A DNA stretch of 20,614 nucleotides from an uncultured Sphingomonadaceae bacterium (GTDB lineage: Bacteria > Pseudomonadota > Alphaproteobacteria > Sphingomonadales > Sphingomonadaceae): NCBI GenBank assembly GCA_946479505.1, contig CAMLGC010000045.1:1-20614 (forward strand), read 5' to 3'. Of the stretch, positions 6,805 through 15,374 are shown one piece after another; position 1 is the stretch's first letter, and each line of letters starts with the position of its first letter. Position numbers and translations under genes: made by a program. The notes below the pieces were generated by a model. It did no database searches. It was not told the origin of the DNA and saw nothing but the letters and a program-made list of their open reading frames with translations.

Positions 6805-6829
6805 GTCCGGCGTCCGAGGAGATTGACCC

Positions 6830-9187
6830 ATGACCGCCGCCGACGCGCATTCGTCCGACCACCATTGCCATTCCCACGCTGCGGCCGGCGGCGAGCCCGC
6901 GCACGCGATCGATCCGGTGTGCGGCATGACGGTGGACGCGGCCGCGACGGCGCACCATGCCGAGCATGAGGGCGCGCAGTTCCACTTCTGCAGCGCGCGG
7001 TGCCGCGAGAAGTTCGTCGCCGATCCCGATGCCTTTCTCGGCGATGCGCCGCGTCCCGAGCCCGAGGCAACGCCCGGCGCGATCTGGACCTGCCCGATGC
7101 ATCCGGAGATTCGCCGCGAGGGGCCGGGCACCTGCCCGATCTGCGGGATGGCGCTGGAGCCCGAGGAGCCTTCGCTGGACGACGCGCCCAATCCCGAGCT
7201 GGTCGATTTCACGCGCCGGCTCTGGGTCGCGGGCGTGCTGGCGATCCCGTTGCTGGTGGTCTCGATGGGCGCCGACATGCTCGGCCTCCACCTCGTGCCA
7301 GCCGCCTGGTCGGCCTGGGTGCAGCTCGCGCTGACCGCGCCGATCGTGCTCTGGGCGGGGTGGCCGTTCTTCGAGCGCGGCTGGACCTCGATCCGCACGC
7401 GCCACCTCAACATGTTCACGCTGATCGCAATCGGCGTCGGCACCGCCTTCGCGTACAGCCTCGTCGCGACGATCGCGCCGGGCATCTTTCCGCCGACCTT
7501 CCGCGGGCACGGCATGGCGGTGCCGGTCTATTACGAAGCAGCGGGGATCGTCGTGACGTTGGTGCTGCTCGGCCAAGTGCTCGAGCTGCGCGCCCGTGCC
7601 GCGACCGGCCGGGCGATCCGCGCGCTGATGGACCTCGCGCCCAAGACCGCGCGGCGCATCGGCGCGGACGGCGAGGAGGCCGAGATCGACCTCGCCGAGG
7701 TCGCGGTCGGCGATCGGCTGCGCATCCGGCCAGGCGAGGCCGTGCCGGTCGATGGCGTGGTGATCGAAGGCCGCTCGGCCGTGGATGAATCGATGCTCAC
7801 CGGCGAGCCGGCGCCCGTGGAGAAGTCCGCCGATGCGCCGCTCACCGCGGGCACGGTCAACGGCACCGGCAGCCTGGTGATGGAGGCCCGCGCGATCGGG
7901 GCCGACACCACGCTCGCGCGCATCGTCCGCATGGTCGCCGAGGCGCAGCGCAGCCGCGCGCCGATCCAGGCGGTCGCCGACCGCGTCTCGGGATGGTTCG
8001 TGCCCGGCGTGGTGCTTGTCGCACTCGTGACGTTTGTGGTGTGGATGCTCGTCGGTCCCGAGCCGCGCTTCGGCCACGCGCTGCTGAACGCGATCGCGGT
8101 GCTTATCATCGCCTGCCCCTGCGCGCTCGGGCTGGCGACGCCGATGTCGATCATGGTCGCCGCCGGGCGCGGCGCGCAGGCGGGCGTGCTCATCAAGAAT
8201 GCCGAGGCGCTCCAGGCGTTCGAGAAGGTCGATACGCTGGTGATCGACAAGACGGGGACGCTGACCGAAGGCAAGCCGAAGCTGGTGGCGATCGAGGCGG
8301 TCGGCGATTGGGACGAGAACGCGCTGCTGGCGCTCGCCGCGGCGGTCGAGTTGCGTTCCGAGCATCCGCTCGCGCATGCGATCGCGACCGCGGCCGAGGA
8401 ACGCGGGCTTGCCTTGGGAGATGTCGAGGCGTTCGCCTCACAGACCGGCCTCGGCGTCAGCGCCGACGTGGACGGCCGCGAGGTCGTCATCGGCAATGCC
8501 CGCCAGATGGAGCGCATCGGCGCCGATCCCGCGCCGCTCGATCGTGCCGCCGACGCATGCCGCGCCGAGGGGGCAGGGGTGATGTTCGTGGCGGTCGATG
8601 GGCAGCTCGCCGGGCTGCTTGCCGTCGCCGATCCGATCCGCGAGACCGCGCGGGAAGCGATCGCGGCACTTCGATCGGAGGGCCTCAGGATCGTGATGCT
8701 GACCGGCGACAACGCGACCACCGCGAACGCGGTCGCGCGCACCGTCGGCGGGCTCGACGAGGTCCGCGCCGAGTTGAAGCCCGAAGACAAGGCGCGGGCG
8801 ATCGCCGAGCTCAAGGCGTCGGGCGCGAAGGTCGCGATGGCTGGGGACGGGATCAACGACGCGCCCGCGCTCGCCGCCGCCGATGTCGGGCTCGCGATGG
8901 GCACCGGCACCGATGTCGCGATCGAAAGCGCCGGGATCACGCTGACCCGCGGGGACTTGTCGGCGATCGTCCGCGCGCGCACACTCGCCGACGCCACGAT
9001 GCGCAACATTCGCCAGAACCTGTTCTTCTCGTTCGTGTTCAACGGCATCGGCGTGCCGGTCGCGGCGGGGGTGCTCTATCCGGTGGCGGGCATCCTGCTG
9101 TCGCCGATGGTCGCGGGCGCGGCCATGGCGCTGTCGTCATTCACCGTGGTGCTCAACGCGCTGCGGCTCAATGCGGTGAAGCTGTGA
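6830..9187 (+). CDS. Copper-exporting P1B-type ATPase with His-rich, YHS and HMBD N-terminus
   Basis: A 785-residue heavy-metal ATPase that pumps Cu(I) out of the cytoplasm. The N-terminus begins with a His cluster ([12 protein letters not shown], 5-16), then a YHS domain (DPVCGM at 28-33, HFCSARC at 52-58) and a second small metal-binding domain (TCPMHPE, then TCPICGM at 101-107). No classical HMA domain with a GMxCxxC motif is seen. The core has the TGEPAP actuator loop, the CPC metal site at 429-431, phosphorylated Asp473 in [18 protein letters not shown] and [10 protein letters not shown]. Late helices carry FN-x4-P and MALSS, near the YN-x4-P and MxxSS signatures of P1B-1 Cu(I) pumps. 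GAGGAG precedes the start, and the stop overlaps cueR by four bases. A Cu/Ag pump is the best call. Confidence 0.94.
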   Translation: MTAADAHSSDHHCHSHAAAGGEPAHAIDPVCGMTVDAAATAHHAEHEGAQFHFCSARCREKFVADPDAFLGDAPRPEPEATPGAIWTCPMHPEIRREGPGTCPICGMALEPEEPSLDDAPNPELVDFTRRLWVAGVLAIPLLVVSMGADMLGLHLVPAAWSAWVQLALTAPIVLWAGWPFFERGWTSIRTRHLNMFTLIAIGVGTAFAYSLVATIAPGIFPPTFRGHGMAVPVYYEAAGIVVTLVLLGQVLELRARAATGRAIRALMDLAPKTARRIGADGEEAEIDLAEVAVGDRLRIRPGEAVPVDGVVIEGRSAVDESMLTGEPAPVEKSADAPLTAGTVNGTGSLVMEARAIGADTTLARIVRMVAEAQRSRAPIQAVADRVSGWFVPGVVLVALVTFVVWMLVGPEPRFGHALLNAIAVLIIACPCALGLATPMSIMVAAGRGAQAGVLIKNAEALQAFEKVDTLVIDKTGTLTEGKPKLVAIEAVGDWDENALLALAAAVELRSEHPLAHAIATAAEERGLALGDVEAFASQTGLGVSADVDGREVVIGNARQMERIGADPAPLDRAADACRAEGAGVMFVAVDGQLAGLLAVADPIRETAREAIAALRSEGLRIVMLTGDNATTANAVARTVGGLDEVRAELKPEDKARAIAELKASGAKVAMAGDGINDAPALAAADVGLAMGTGTDVAIESAGITLTRGDLSAIVRARTLADATMRNIRQNLFFSFVFNGIGVPVAAGVLYPVAGILLSPMVAGAAMALSSFTVVLNALRLNAVKL

Positions 9188-9570
9188 ATATCGGCCAGGC
9201 CTCGAAGGCGAGCGCGGTCTCGCAGCGGATGATCCGACATTACGAGAAGATCGGCCTGATCCCGCCCCCGCCGCGCCGCGACAGCGGCTATCGGGATTAT
9301 TCGGAGGCCGACGTCCACCGCCTGCGCTTCATCGCCAACGCACGCGACCTCGGCTTTCCGATCGAGGACATCCGCTCGCTGCTAGATCTGTGGTCGGACA
9401 GCGCGCGCGAGAGCGCCGACGTCAAGCGGTTGGCGCTGGCGCGCGCCGACGAGTTGCACCGCAAGGCCGCCGCGCTCGAGGCGATGCGCGAGACCCTGCT
9501 AGATCTCGCGAGCCGCTGCCAGGGCGACGATCGCCCGGATTGTCCGATCATCGCGCACTTCGCGAGATAG
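9184..9570 (+). CDS. cueR: Copper-responsive MerR-family regulator CueR
   Basis: MerR-family activator of 128 residues. The N-terminal winged helix has [16 protein letters not shown] and [16 protein letters not shown], followed by the dimerisation helix and the metal loop [12 protein letters not shown]. Cys112 and Cys120 fall at the same residue numbers as the Cu(I) ligands of E. coli CueR, and Ser77, typical of monovalent-metal sensors, is also present. The start is a GTG at 9184 that overlaps the ATPase stop (GTGA), so the two are co-translated. Its expected targets are the 19-bp-spacer promoter at 6774-6804 and perhaps the similar box at 3825-3855. The short tail after the metal loop (AHFAR) is typical of the family. 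Confidence 0.93.
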   Translation: MNIGQASKASAVSQRMIRHYEKIGLIPPPPRRDSGYRDYSEADVHRLRFIANARDLGFPIEDIRSLLDLWSDSARESADVKRLALARADELHRKAAALEAMRETLLDLASRCQGDDRPDCPIIAHFAR

Positions 9571-9598
9571 CGACGAGGCGCAGGTCGTCGTACTCCTG

Positions 9599-9927
9599 TC
9601 AGCCACCGTTGCTGTCGCATATCATTGCGACGACGCCATCGGTCAGCATTCCGCAATCGGCACCCGCGAACGGAAAGGAGCCGCTCAGCGTGGCGCGAAT
9701 TCCGGGCGCCAATTCATTCTTGAGCCTCCGCCGTGCGCGCAGCACGCGGGTTTTAACCGTCGCCGGCAAGATGTCGAGCGCCTGCGCGGGATAGCGGCCG
9801 AGATAAGGGCCGGGCTGCTTGCCGATCAGCACGCCGATCAACACCACCTTCGGCTCGAGCAGCGCGCGAAAACGATCGGGCAGCAGAAGTGGCAGGCGTC
9901 GTAACAATGGTGAGCGCCCGAATGGGT
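9599..9927 (-). pseudogene. Decayed sigma-70-family (ECF-like) sigma factor, C-terminal remnant
   Basis: The leftward reading carries recognisable pieces of a sigma-4 domain: LPDRFRALLEP, then DILPATVKTRVLRARRRLKNEL (a recognition helix), then the family-style tail FPFAGADCGMLTDGVV. Between the first two pieces the sequence does not look like sigma-4, as if frame or segment had been lost. No sigma-2 domain lies upstream, because the integrase 3' end begins at 9931. There is no ATG start. It is best read as a truncated gene left by a past rearrangement. A small functional protein seems unlikely. Confidence 0.55.
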
Positions 9928-9930
9928 TCG

Positions 9931-11259
9931 TCAGTGCATACTGGAGACTGCCCGACCGGTCATAGGAGACGGTCCGGGATCAAACCGCTTGACCGAAGCC
10001 GGGGTCATCCGGTCCAGGCTGGTAGCGCCCTTGGCGAGCAGGCGGGCGATCTCGTCAGATGTGCGCCGAACGGCGAGCTTTAGCGCCTCATCGATGTGAA
10101 TGTAATCCTGCGTCACATTCTGCGATGCGTGTCCGAGCATTGCGCGAATCGTCAATTCCGAAAAACCGAGCTCGCCCGCGATGCTCCCGAACGTGTGCCG
10201 CAGGGTATGCGGAGTGACGCCCGTTATCCCGACAAGCTGGCAGACACGTTGAAGGCAGGCGCTCACCGCCGTGAACGGGCCGTCTGATACCATCGAAGGG
10301 AACACATGCGGATTGCCCGCGATTTCCGGCTGGTCGACCACTACCTTGGTTGCTTCCGGTCCGATCGCTCGAACTTGCGCATCGCCCTTCGTGTCCGGGA
10401 AGGCGACGAATCCAGCGATGGGATTTATCCAGGCGCGGTGCATCGCCTGTGCCTCTTCGCGTCGATAGCCGGTAAGGAGAAGGGTACGGATGACGGCCAA
10501 TGCCGTGGGGTTTTCCCCATTTCGTTCGGCATATGCCATTGCCTTTCCCATCATCTCAATCTCGGCAACGCTAAGGCGGCGCGTCTTCTTCCTGCCAGCC
10601 AGTTTTTTCGCCCCTTTGGTCGGATGTTCGGCGATCAGTCCCTTGTGCTTCGCATGACCAAGCAGGGCTTGCAGCGTTCCCACACACCCACTCGCGACCG
10701 TGGCGCCACCGATCGCTTTGCCTCCACGTCCACCGTCGCGCTTCTTGGCCGTCCTGCCGTTCTTCACGTCGTCTTGCATCGTCTCGACATCGGAGATCGT
10801 CAGTTTGCAGGCGATTCGCTTCCCGAGTAGCGGCTTGATATGTGTCCTTATCCGGCTCTCGTCTCGGTCTAGTGTCGATGCCTTGATCGGCCGGTTCTTC
10901 CGCCCGAGAATGCGGCCAGCGCGCGCTTCGATCAGATACCAGTCGCACAATTCTGCGACATTCATCTCGTTGCGAGCGCGCCTTGCTTGCTCTGCGGGAT
11001 CTTCGCCGGCAGCGACCGCTCCGAGTTTGATCTTGGCGAGGTCACGCGCCTGATCGACCGTGATGACGCCGAAGCGTCCGATTTTGACGCGGCGGAGCCG
11101 TCCCTCCGCATTCAAATACTGGATGACGAAGGTTTTCGTCCCGGTCGTCCCGACACGGATCCCGAAGCCCTTGATCTCGGTATCCCAGAGAAATGTCTGA
11201 CCAGACTTCGGCGGCGTCAGCGCATCGATTGTTCGCTTGTTCAGCTTGGCTTGGGCCAT
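9931..11259 (-). CDS. Site-specific tyrosine recombinase (integrase)
   Basis: Phage/ICE-type integrase of 442 residues. The N-terminal part (about 1-85: LNKRTIDALTPP, then GFGIRVGTTGTKTFVIQY) is the DUF4102 arm-binding domain of P4-like integrases, followed by a SAM-like core-binding domain. The catalytic domain has Arg in LLLTGYRREE, HTLRH, LGHAS and the nucleophile Tyr in QDYIHID. The family inserts elements at tRNA genes, and a tRNA-Gly 3' fragment lies 182 bases from this start, as expected. The ATG at 11259 is chosen because GGAGG lies eight bases upstream; a frame extension to 11274 would use TTG. It appears intact, so excision might be possible. Confidence 0.93.
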   Translation of the reverse strand: MAQAKLNKRTIDALTPPKSGQTFLWDTEIKGFGIRVGTTGTKTFVIQYLNAEGRLRRVKIGRFGVITVDQARDLAKIKLGAVAAGEDPAEQARRARNEMNVAELCDWYLIEARAGRILGRKNRPIKASTLDRDESRIRTHIKPLLGKRIACKLTISDVETMQDDVKNGRTAKKRDGGRGGKAIGGATVASGCVGTLQALLGHAKHKGLIAEHPTKGAKKLAGRKKTRRLSVAEIEMMGKAMAYAERNGENPTALAVIRTLLLTGYRREEAQAMHRAWINPIAGFVAFPDTKGDAQVRAIGPEATKVVVDQPEIAGNPHVFPSMVSDGPFTAVSACLQRVCQLVGITGVTPHTLRHTFGSIAGELGFSELTIRAMLGHASQNVTQDYIHIDEALKLAVRRTSDEIARLLAKGATSLDRMTPASVKRFDPGPSPMTGRAVSSMH

Positions 11260-11275
11260 CTGAGCGTCCTCCAAT

Positions 11276-11322
11276 TTATTACGCGGGCTTCGGCCGACCC
11301 AAAAGTAATATGGACGTAATAA
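11276..11322. repeat. Inverted repeat upstream of the integrase
   Basis: TTATTACG (11276-11283) and CGTAATAA (11315-11322) form a perfect 8-bp dyad around the presumed integrase promoter, with an extra GTAATA copy at about 11305. It could be an arm-type integrase or excisionase site, or an operator. The region from 11323 to 11441 is AT-richer than its surroundings and shows no gene. Confidence 0.4.
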
Positions 11323-11441
11323 GATTGAGCCGTTCCGCGTCCAATCTGAGCGTAAGGCGTCGCAGCATAAGTGGCAATATCCATTTGAAAAATAGTAGGA
11401 ATTCGTAGAACCGCAAACTGTGGCGCAGCCGACAAATTAAG

Positions 11442-11486
11442 TTGCCAAGGTTGGGGTCGAGGGTTCGAATCCCTTCGCCCGCTCCA
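11442..11486 (+). other. Attachment site: 3' fragment of tRNA-Gly(GCC)
   Basis: The fragment begins in the anticodon loop (TTGCCAA, anticodon GCC at 11444-11446). It continues with the 3' anticodon stem GGTTG, variable region, T-arm (GAGGG, TTCGAAT, CCCTT), acceptor strand CGCCCGC, discriminator T and encoded CCA. The bases upstream (AAATTAAG) cannot form the 5' anticodon stem CAACC, and no D-arm is present, so this is not a working tRNA. It is the expected junction left when an element inserts at the anticodon loop of tRNA-Gly. By polarity the element lies to the left, and an intact copy should exist beyond the left window edge. Confidence 0.82.
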
Positions 11487-11487
11487 G

Positions 11488-11513
11488 GGCGCTGCCAGGA
11501 ATTTGGCAGCGCC
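11488..11513 (+). terminator. Hairpin following the tRNA-Gly fragment
   Basis: A perfect 10-bp stem, GGCGCTGCCA (11488-11497) and TGGCAGCGCC (11504-11513), with a 6-base loop, starts two bases after the CCA. It probably was the terminator of the original chromosomal tRNA-Gly gene, which supports placing native chromosome to the right. The T-tract is weak. Confidence 0.6.
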
Positions 11514-11694
11514 TAATTCACGCGACCAGTAGCGACCTCGCACAAGCGAGGACCGACGGCAGAACCCTCGTGTCCTTGCCGACGCTCCGCCCTGCCGCGC
11601 CGTTTCTGCCGAAATCCGCGTCTCGGCTGGCCCCATCAAAACACCCCCGCTATCGGTGATCCGCACCGACCAACGCGAAAGAAGCAGGCACGCG
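11514..11694. other. Non-coding stretch between the attachment site and the PLP enzyme
   Basis: Nothing gene-like is seen in these 181 bases. They must hold the promoter of the following gene, but no confident -35/-10 pair can be named. Confidence 0.4.
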
Positions 11695-12780
11695 ATGAAC
11701 GACATCCCTCCGAAAGGTAGCGGAACCGAGTCCGGCTGCCGCAAATGGCTGCACTGGGCGGTGGGTGAGATCGAGGCCGATGCGGCGCGCTCCGCCGACA
11801 CGCACCTCATCAAGGTTCCGCTTGCAGGGCTCGACGGCATCGACATCTATTTCAAGGACGAATCGACCCACCCTTCCGGCTCGCTCAAGCATCGGCTCGC
11901 GCGCTCGCTCTTCCTCTATGCGCTCTGCAACGGCTGGGTGCGCGAGGGCACACCGGTGATCGAGGCCTCGTCGGGGTCGACCGCGATCTCGGAGGCCTAT
12001 TTCGCGCGCCTGCTCGGGCTGCGCTTCATCGCGGTGGTGCCGTCGGGCACCGCGCCCGCCAAGCTCGCCGAGATCGAGCGGTTGGGCGCCGAATGCCATT
12101 TCGCGCAAGGATCCGACATCTATTCGGCTGCCGAGCGACTCGCGGCCGAGCTCGGCGGTCATTACATGGACCAGTTCACCTATGCCGAGCGCGCGACCGA
12201 CTGGCGCGGAAACAACAACATCGCCGAATCGATTTTCGAGCAAATGGCGCACGAGCGGCATCCGGTGCCGACCTGGATCGTCGTCGGTGCCGGGACGGGC
12301 GGCACCTCGGCGACGATCGGCCGCTACGCGCGCTATTATCGGCCGAGCTGCCGGCGGACATTGCTCGCGGTGGTCGATCCCGAGGGATCGGTGTTCGCCG
12401 AAAGCTGGCGCAGCGGGCGCGCCGACCTCACCTCGAGCGCGCGCAGCCGGATCGAGGGCATCGGCCGCCCGCGGGTCGAGCCCTCGTTCCAGCCGCACGT
12501 CATCGATCGGATGATCGAGGTCGAAGATGCGGCGAGCTTCGCGGCCGCGCGCTTTCTCTCCGATCGCCTCGGCCGCCGCGTCGGCCCCTCGACCGGCACC
12601 AACCTCGTCGGCGTGCTCGATCTGGCGGAGGAAATGGCGGCACGCGGCGAGCAGGGCAGCATCGTCTCGCTGATCTGCGATCCCGGCGAGCGTTATCTCG
12701 ACAGCGCCTTCGACACCGCGTGGCTCGACGCCCAGGTGCCGGCGCACCACGGCTGGGCCGAACGCCTGTCGCGCTACTGA
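11695..12780 (+). CDS. PLP-dependent cysteine synthase/desulfhydrase family enzyme (Cds1-like)
   Basis: Fold-type II PLP enzyme of 361 residues from the cysteine synthase group. Lys65 in [11 protein letters not shown] is the expected Schiff-base lysine. SSGSTA at 92-97 matches the substrate loop, and the later [15 protein letters not shown] segment is the glycine-rich phosphate-binding loop. The [19 protein letters not shown] and [20 protein letters not shown] regions resemble the Cds1 L-cysteine desulfhydrases more than CysK, so release of sulfide from cysteine is likelier than synthesis, though the substrate is inferred. The ATG at 11695 is preferred over 11656 because an AGCAGG ribosome-site-like run lies upstream. 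A small hairpin (ATCCGC, 7 bases, GCGGAT at 12811-12829) may end the transcript. Confidence 0.85.
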   Translation: MNDIPPKGSGTESGCRKWLHWAVGEIEADAARSADTHLIKVPLAGLDGIDIYFKDESTHPSGSLKHRLARSLFLYALCNGWVREGTPVIEASSGSTAISEAYFARLLGLRFIAVVPSGTAPAKLAEIERLGAECHFAQGSDIYSAAERLAAELGGHYMDQFTYAERATDWRGNNNIAESIFEQMAHERHPVPTWIVVGAGTGGTSATIGRYARYYRPSCRRTLLAVVDPEGSVFAESWRSGRADLTSSARSRIEGIGRPRVEPSFQPHVIDRMIEVEDAASFAAARFLSDRLGRRVGPSTGTNLVGVLDLAEEMAARGEQGSIVSLICDPGERYLDSAFDTAWLDAQVPAHHGWAERLSRY

Positions 12781-12877
12781 CGGCAAGGCGCACGGCGCCG
12801 ATGGGGAACCATCCGCCCCTCCTGCGGATTGCCGGGGGGACGCTTGCCCAGCGAAGCGTTGCAACAGGAGAGACATC

Positions 12878-13471
12878 ATGCGCCTGCCCCTCGCTTTCGC
12901 CGCCGTGTCGCTCATCGCGCTCGGTGCGTGCTCGCCCGAGCCGGCCGACGACACCGCCTCCAATGACATGGCGACGATGAACGACGCCATGTCCAACGAC
13001 ATGATGGGCAACGACAGCGCGGCGATGCCCGCGACGCCCACCGACGCGCAAGCCTTCATGGCCGCGGCCGGTGCGAGCGATCTCTACGAGATCCAATCCT
13101 CCAAGCTCGCACTCGATAAGTCCGACAACGTGTCGGTGAAGGATTTCGCCAACACGATGATCGAGGATCACACCAAGACGACGCAGGTGGTGAAGGATGC
13201 CGCCGCAAAAGCCGGGCTCACCGCGCCCGAGCCGATGCTGACACCCGATCAGCAGCAGATGATCGACACGCTCACCCCGCTCTTGGGTCACAAGTTCGAT
13301 GTGGAATATGCCAGGCAGCAGCTTCCCGCCCATCAGCAGGCGCTGCTTCTCATGACCAATTACGCGCAGAACGGCGATACGCCCGCGCTCCGCGACGCCG
13401 CACAGAGCGCGATCCCGATCATCGAACACCATCTGGCCAGCCTCAAGCAGATGACGGGGCTCGATCGCTGA
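12878..13471 (+). CDS. DUF4142 domain lipoprotein
   Basis: Secreted protein of 197 residues. A hydrophobic signal ends in the lipobox LGAC with Cys18, so it should be a lipoprotein. A Met/Asn/Asp-rich linker follows (about 28-55, repeated NDMA, NDMM and NDSA units). The rest is the DUF4142 ferritin-like helical bundle, with DLYEIQSSKLAL, KDFANTMIEDH and IIEHHLASLKQM. DUF4142 proteins are common in stress-exposed Alphaproteobacteria, but no biochemical function is established. An ACAGGAGAG ribosome site precedes the start. It stands alone between two hairpins. The Met-rich linker could bind metal, which is speculation. Confidence 0.88.
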   Translation: MRLPLAFAAVSLIALGACSPEPADDTASNDMATMNDAMSNDMMGNDSAAMPATPTDAQAFMAAAGASDLYEIQSSKLALDKSDNVSVKDFANTMIEDHTKTTQVVKDAAAKAGLTAPEPMLTPDQQQMIDTLTPLLGHKFDVEYARQQLPAHQQALLLMTNYAQNGDTPALRDAAQSAIPIIEHHLASLKQMTGLDR

Positions 13472-13518
13472 TCTGGAGTTGGTTTCAGCTTGCTGAATCC
13501 GGCGTCGGCACCGGCCCT

Positions 13519-13572
13519 CTCTCCCACCCCGCGTCCCAGTCAGCACAATTCTTGGGAGGTGGGGTGGGGGAG
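13519..13572. terminator. Long imperfect hairpin after the DUF4142 gene
   Basis: CTCTCCCACCCC (13519-13530) pairs with GGGGTGGGGGAG (13561-13572) with one G-T wobble. An inner TCCCA (13534-13538) pairs with TGGGA (13553-13557). The structure lies between two same-strand genes and probably limits read-through. No T-tract follows, so a role as an mRNA-end stabiliser is equally possible. Confidence 0.45.
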
Positions 13573-13622
13573 CGGGCGGGTGCCGCTTCCACGCAAGTAG
13601 ATAAACGTTTAAAAAGCGCGGC

Positions 13623-14411
13623 ATGATACGGATCGGGATCGGCGGCTGGACCTACGAGCCGTGGCGCGGCACCTTCTACCCCGAGGGCCTGCCACAGAAA
13701 AAGGAGCTCGACTTCGTTGCCCGCGCGGTGACGGCGATCGAGATCAACGGCACCTATTACGGGCGGCAGAAGCCGGCGAGCTTCGCTGCCTGGGCCAAGA
13801 CCGTGCCGGAGGGCTTCGTCTTCGCGGTCAAGGGCTCGCGCTACTGCACCAACCGCAAGGTGCTCGCCGAGGCGGGCGAATCGATCGCCCGCTTCGTCGA
13901 ACAGGGGATCGTCGAACTGGGCGACAAGCTCGGACCCATTCTGTGGCAGTTCATGGCGACCAAGAAGTTCGATGCCGAGGACATGCAGGCATTCATCGAC
14001 CTGCTCCCCGCCGAGCACGAGGGCGTGAAGCTGCGCCACGCGATCCAGGTCCGTCACGAAAGCTTTGCCGTGCCCGACTTCGTGGCGATGGCACGCAAGG
14101 CGGGAGTCGCGCTGGTCTTCGCCGATTCGGCGGAATATCCGGCGATCGCCGACGTGACCGCCGACTTCGTCTATGCGCGCCTGGAAAATGCCGTCGAGAA
14201 CGAACCCGCCGGCTACACCCCCGCCGACCTCGACCGCTGGGCCGCCGCCGCCCGTATCTGGGAGGCCGGCGGTGCGCCCGGACATCTGCCCTATGTCGAG
14301 GCCGACGCGCCCGAAAAGCGCCCGCGCGACACGTTTGTCTTCTGTATCAACGGCGCCAAGATCCGCGCCCCCGCCGCCGCCCAGGCGCTGATCGCGCGAA
14401 ACTCGGGATAG
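13623..14411 (+). CDS. DUF72 (YecE-like) family protein
   Basis: A 262-residue protein of the DUF72/YecE family, which adopts a TIM-barrel-like fold. Family hallmarks are present: GIGGWTYEPWRGTFYP at the N-terminus, AIEINGTYYG, FVFAVKGSRYCTNRK, LGPILWQF and the EVRH-like QVRHESF, then VFADSAEYP and the C-terminal FVFCINGAKIRAP. The protein is cytoplasmic and full length, and its role in bacteria is unknown. The ribosome site is weak (AAAAAGCG). It has its own upstream region with an AT-rich patch (ATAAACGTTTAAAAA) that could be a promoter. It shows no obvious functional link with its neighbours. Confidence 0.9.
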   Translation: MIRIGIGGWTYEPWRGTFYPEGLPQKKELDFVARAVTAIEINGTYYGRQKPASFAAWAKTVPEGFVFAVKGSRYCTNRKVLAEAGESIARFVEQGIVELGDKLGPILWQFMATKKFDAEDMQAFIDLLPAEHEGVKLRHAIQVRHESFAVPDFVAMARKAGVALVFADSAEYPAIADVTADFVYARLENAVENEPAGYTPADLDRWAAAARIWEAGGAPGHLPYVEADAPEKRPRDTFVFCINGAKIRAPAAAQALIARNSG

Positions 14412-14565
14412 CGCTCGGGGACGCAAAGATAATTCGGCACCACCGTCTGCGCACGAGGAATACGGGTGAAAGCGGACCTGATGGAGCGACAGGCAACCAC
14501 CACCGCGTGCGAAACGACCACGCTTTCTTCGGACACGATTTGGAATGTCTAGGGGGCGCGCCAAA

Positions 14566-15300
14566 ATGGCGATGTCGCAGGGGGTGAGCGTGTGGGTGCT
14601 GGAGGCGCCGCGCGGCTTCGGCGATCCCGCCTTCCACGCCCATCATGCGATCCAGATCACCGCGTCACTGTCAGGCGCACTGACGCTGATGACGGGCGAT
14701 CGATCGATCTCGGCACCCGTTCTCGCTGTGGCTGCCGACGCGACCCACAGGTTCGAGGCACATGGGCTCGTTGCCTTCATTTTCGTCGAGCCGGAGAGCC
14801 GCGCCGGTCGTCTCCTCGGCGCAGCCCTGTTCGCGAACGGACCGCTGGTCGAGGTGGAAAATCCGGCTGTTGCCGCGTTGCTCGAGCCGCTGCGCACGAC
14901 GTTCGACGCACCGCTCGAACAAGACGCACTGCTGCGGGCCGGCCGCAATGCGGTCGAAGCGCTGGCTCCGTCTGGCCCAGCACCGTTGCCGGACCCTCGC
15001 ATCCGCAAGATACTGGATCATGCCGCTCAGCATCTCGATCAGCCGCTCAGTCTGGCTCGCTCGGCCGAAGGCATCTATCTCTCGCCCAGCCGCCTCCGGC
15101 ATTTGTTCGTCGAGCAGACCGGGCTGGCCTTCAAGACCTACCTGCTCTGGCTGCGGCTCGTTCGTGCGGTGCAGGTCTATTCGGAAGGGAAATCGCTCAC
15201 CGAGGCCGCGCACATGGCGGGCTTTTCGGATTCTGCCCATTTCAGCAGAATCTTCCGGCGGACATTCGGTCTCCCGGCGACGACGCTGACGAGACTTTAG
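14566..15300 (+). CDS. AraC-family transcriptional regulator
   Basis: A 244-residue AraC/XylS-type regulator. The N-terminal half (about 1-125) is a small cupin-like sensing domain (FHAHHAIQITASLSG, LAVAADATHRFEAHG). The C-terminal half (about 145-244) has two helix-turn-helix units: SLARSAEGIYLSPSRLRHLF with TGLAFKTYLLWLRL, then LTEAAHMAGFSDSAHFSRIFRRTFG. The ATG at 14566 is chosen because AGGGGG lies nine bases upstream; ATGs at 14545 and 14572 are alternatives. The metallothionein-like gene starts 74 bases after the stop in the same direction, so the regulator may control or be co-transcribed with it. The inducer is unknown. His-rich HAHH in the sensor part could hint at a metal, but this is weak. 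Confidence 0.9.
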   Translation: MAMSQGVSVWVLEAPRGFGDPAFHAHHAIQITASLSGALTLMTGDRSISAPVLAVAADATHRFEAHGLVAFIFVEPESRAGRLLGAALFANGPLVEVENPAVAALLEPLRTTFDAPLEQDALLRAGRNAVEALAPSGPAPLPDPRIRKILDHAAQHLDQPLSLARSAEGIYLSPSRLRHLFVEQTGLAFKTYLLWLRLVRAVQVYSEGKSLTEAAHMAGFSDSAHFSRIFRRTFGLPATTLTRL

Positions 15301-15312
15301 CCCTTTCGTTCA

Positions 15313-15329
15313 AGCGGCCCTCTGCCGCT
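15313..15329 (+). promoter_or_regulatory. Small hairpin between the AraC regulator and the metallothionein-like gene
   Basis: AGCGGC, 5 bases, GCCGCT forms a perfect 6-bp stem 13 bases after the AraC stop. It could be a weak terminator or an RNA processing/stability element before the small gene. There is no T-tract. Confidence 0.35.
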
Positions 15330-15374
15330 CAGGTCTATCAGGAGCTCCTCGCACTCAAGCAGAGGAGAACGACC

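Noticed and set aside
6791..8377. Leftward open frame of 528 codons opposite the copper ATPase
   Set aside because: Low-complexity Arg/His-rich antisense product; the ATPase on the plus strand is certain.
11442..11486. A complete tRNA-Gly gene
   Set aside because: The 5' acceptor strand, D-arm and 5' anticodon stem are missing upstream, so only a 3' fragment is present.
12834..12862. Possible general-stress (EcfG-type) promoter before the DUF4142 gene
   Set aside because: A GGAAC at about 12805 lacks a CGTT at the right distance, and the CGTT near 12859 is paired only with GGGGA; the match is too weak.
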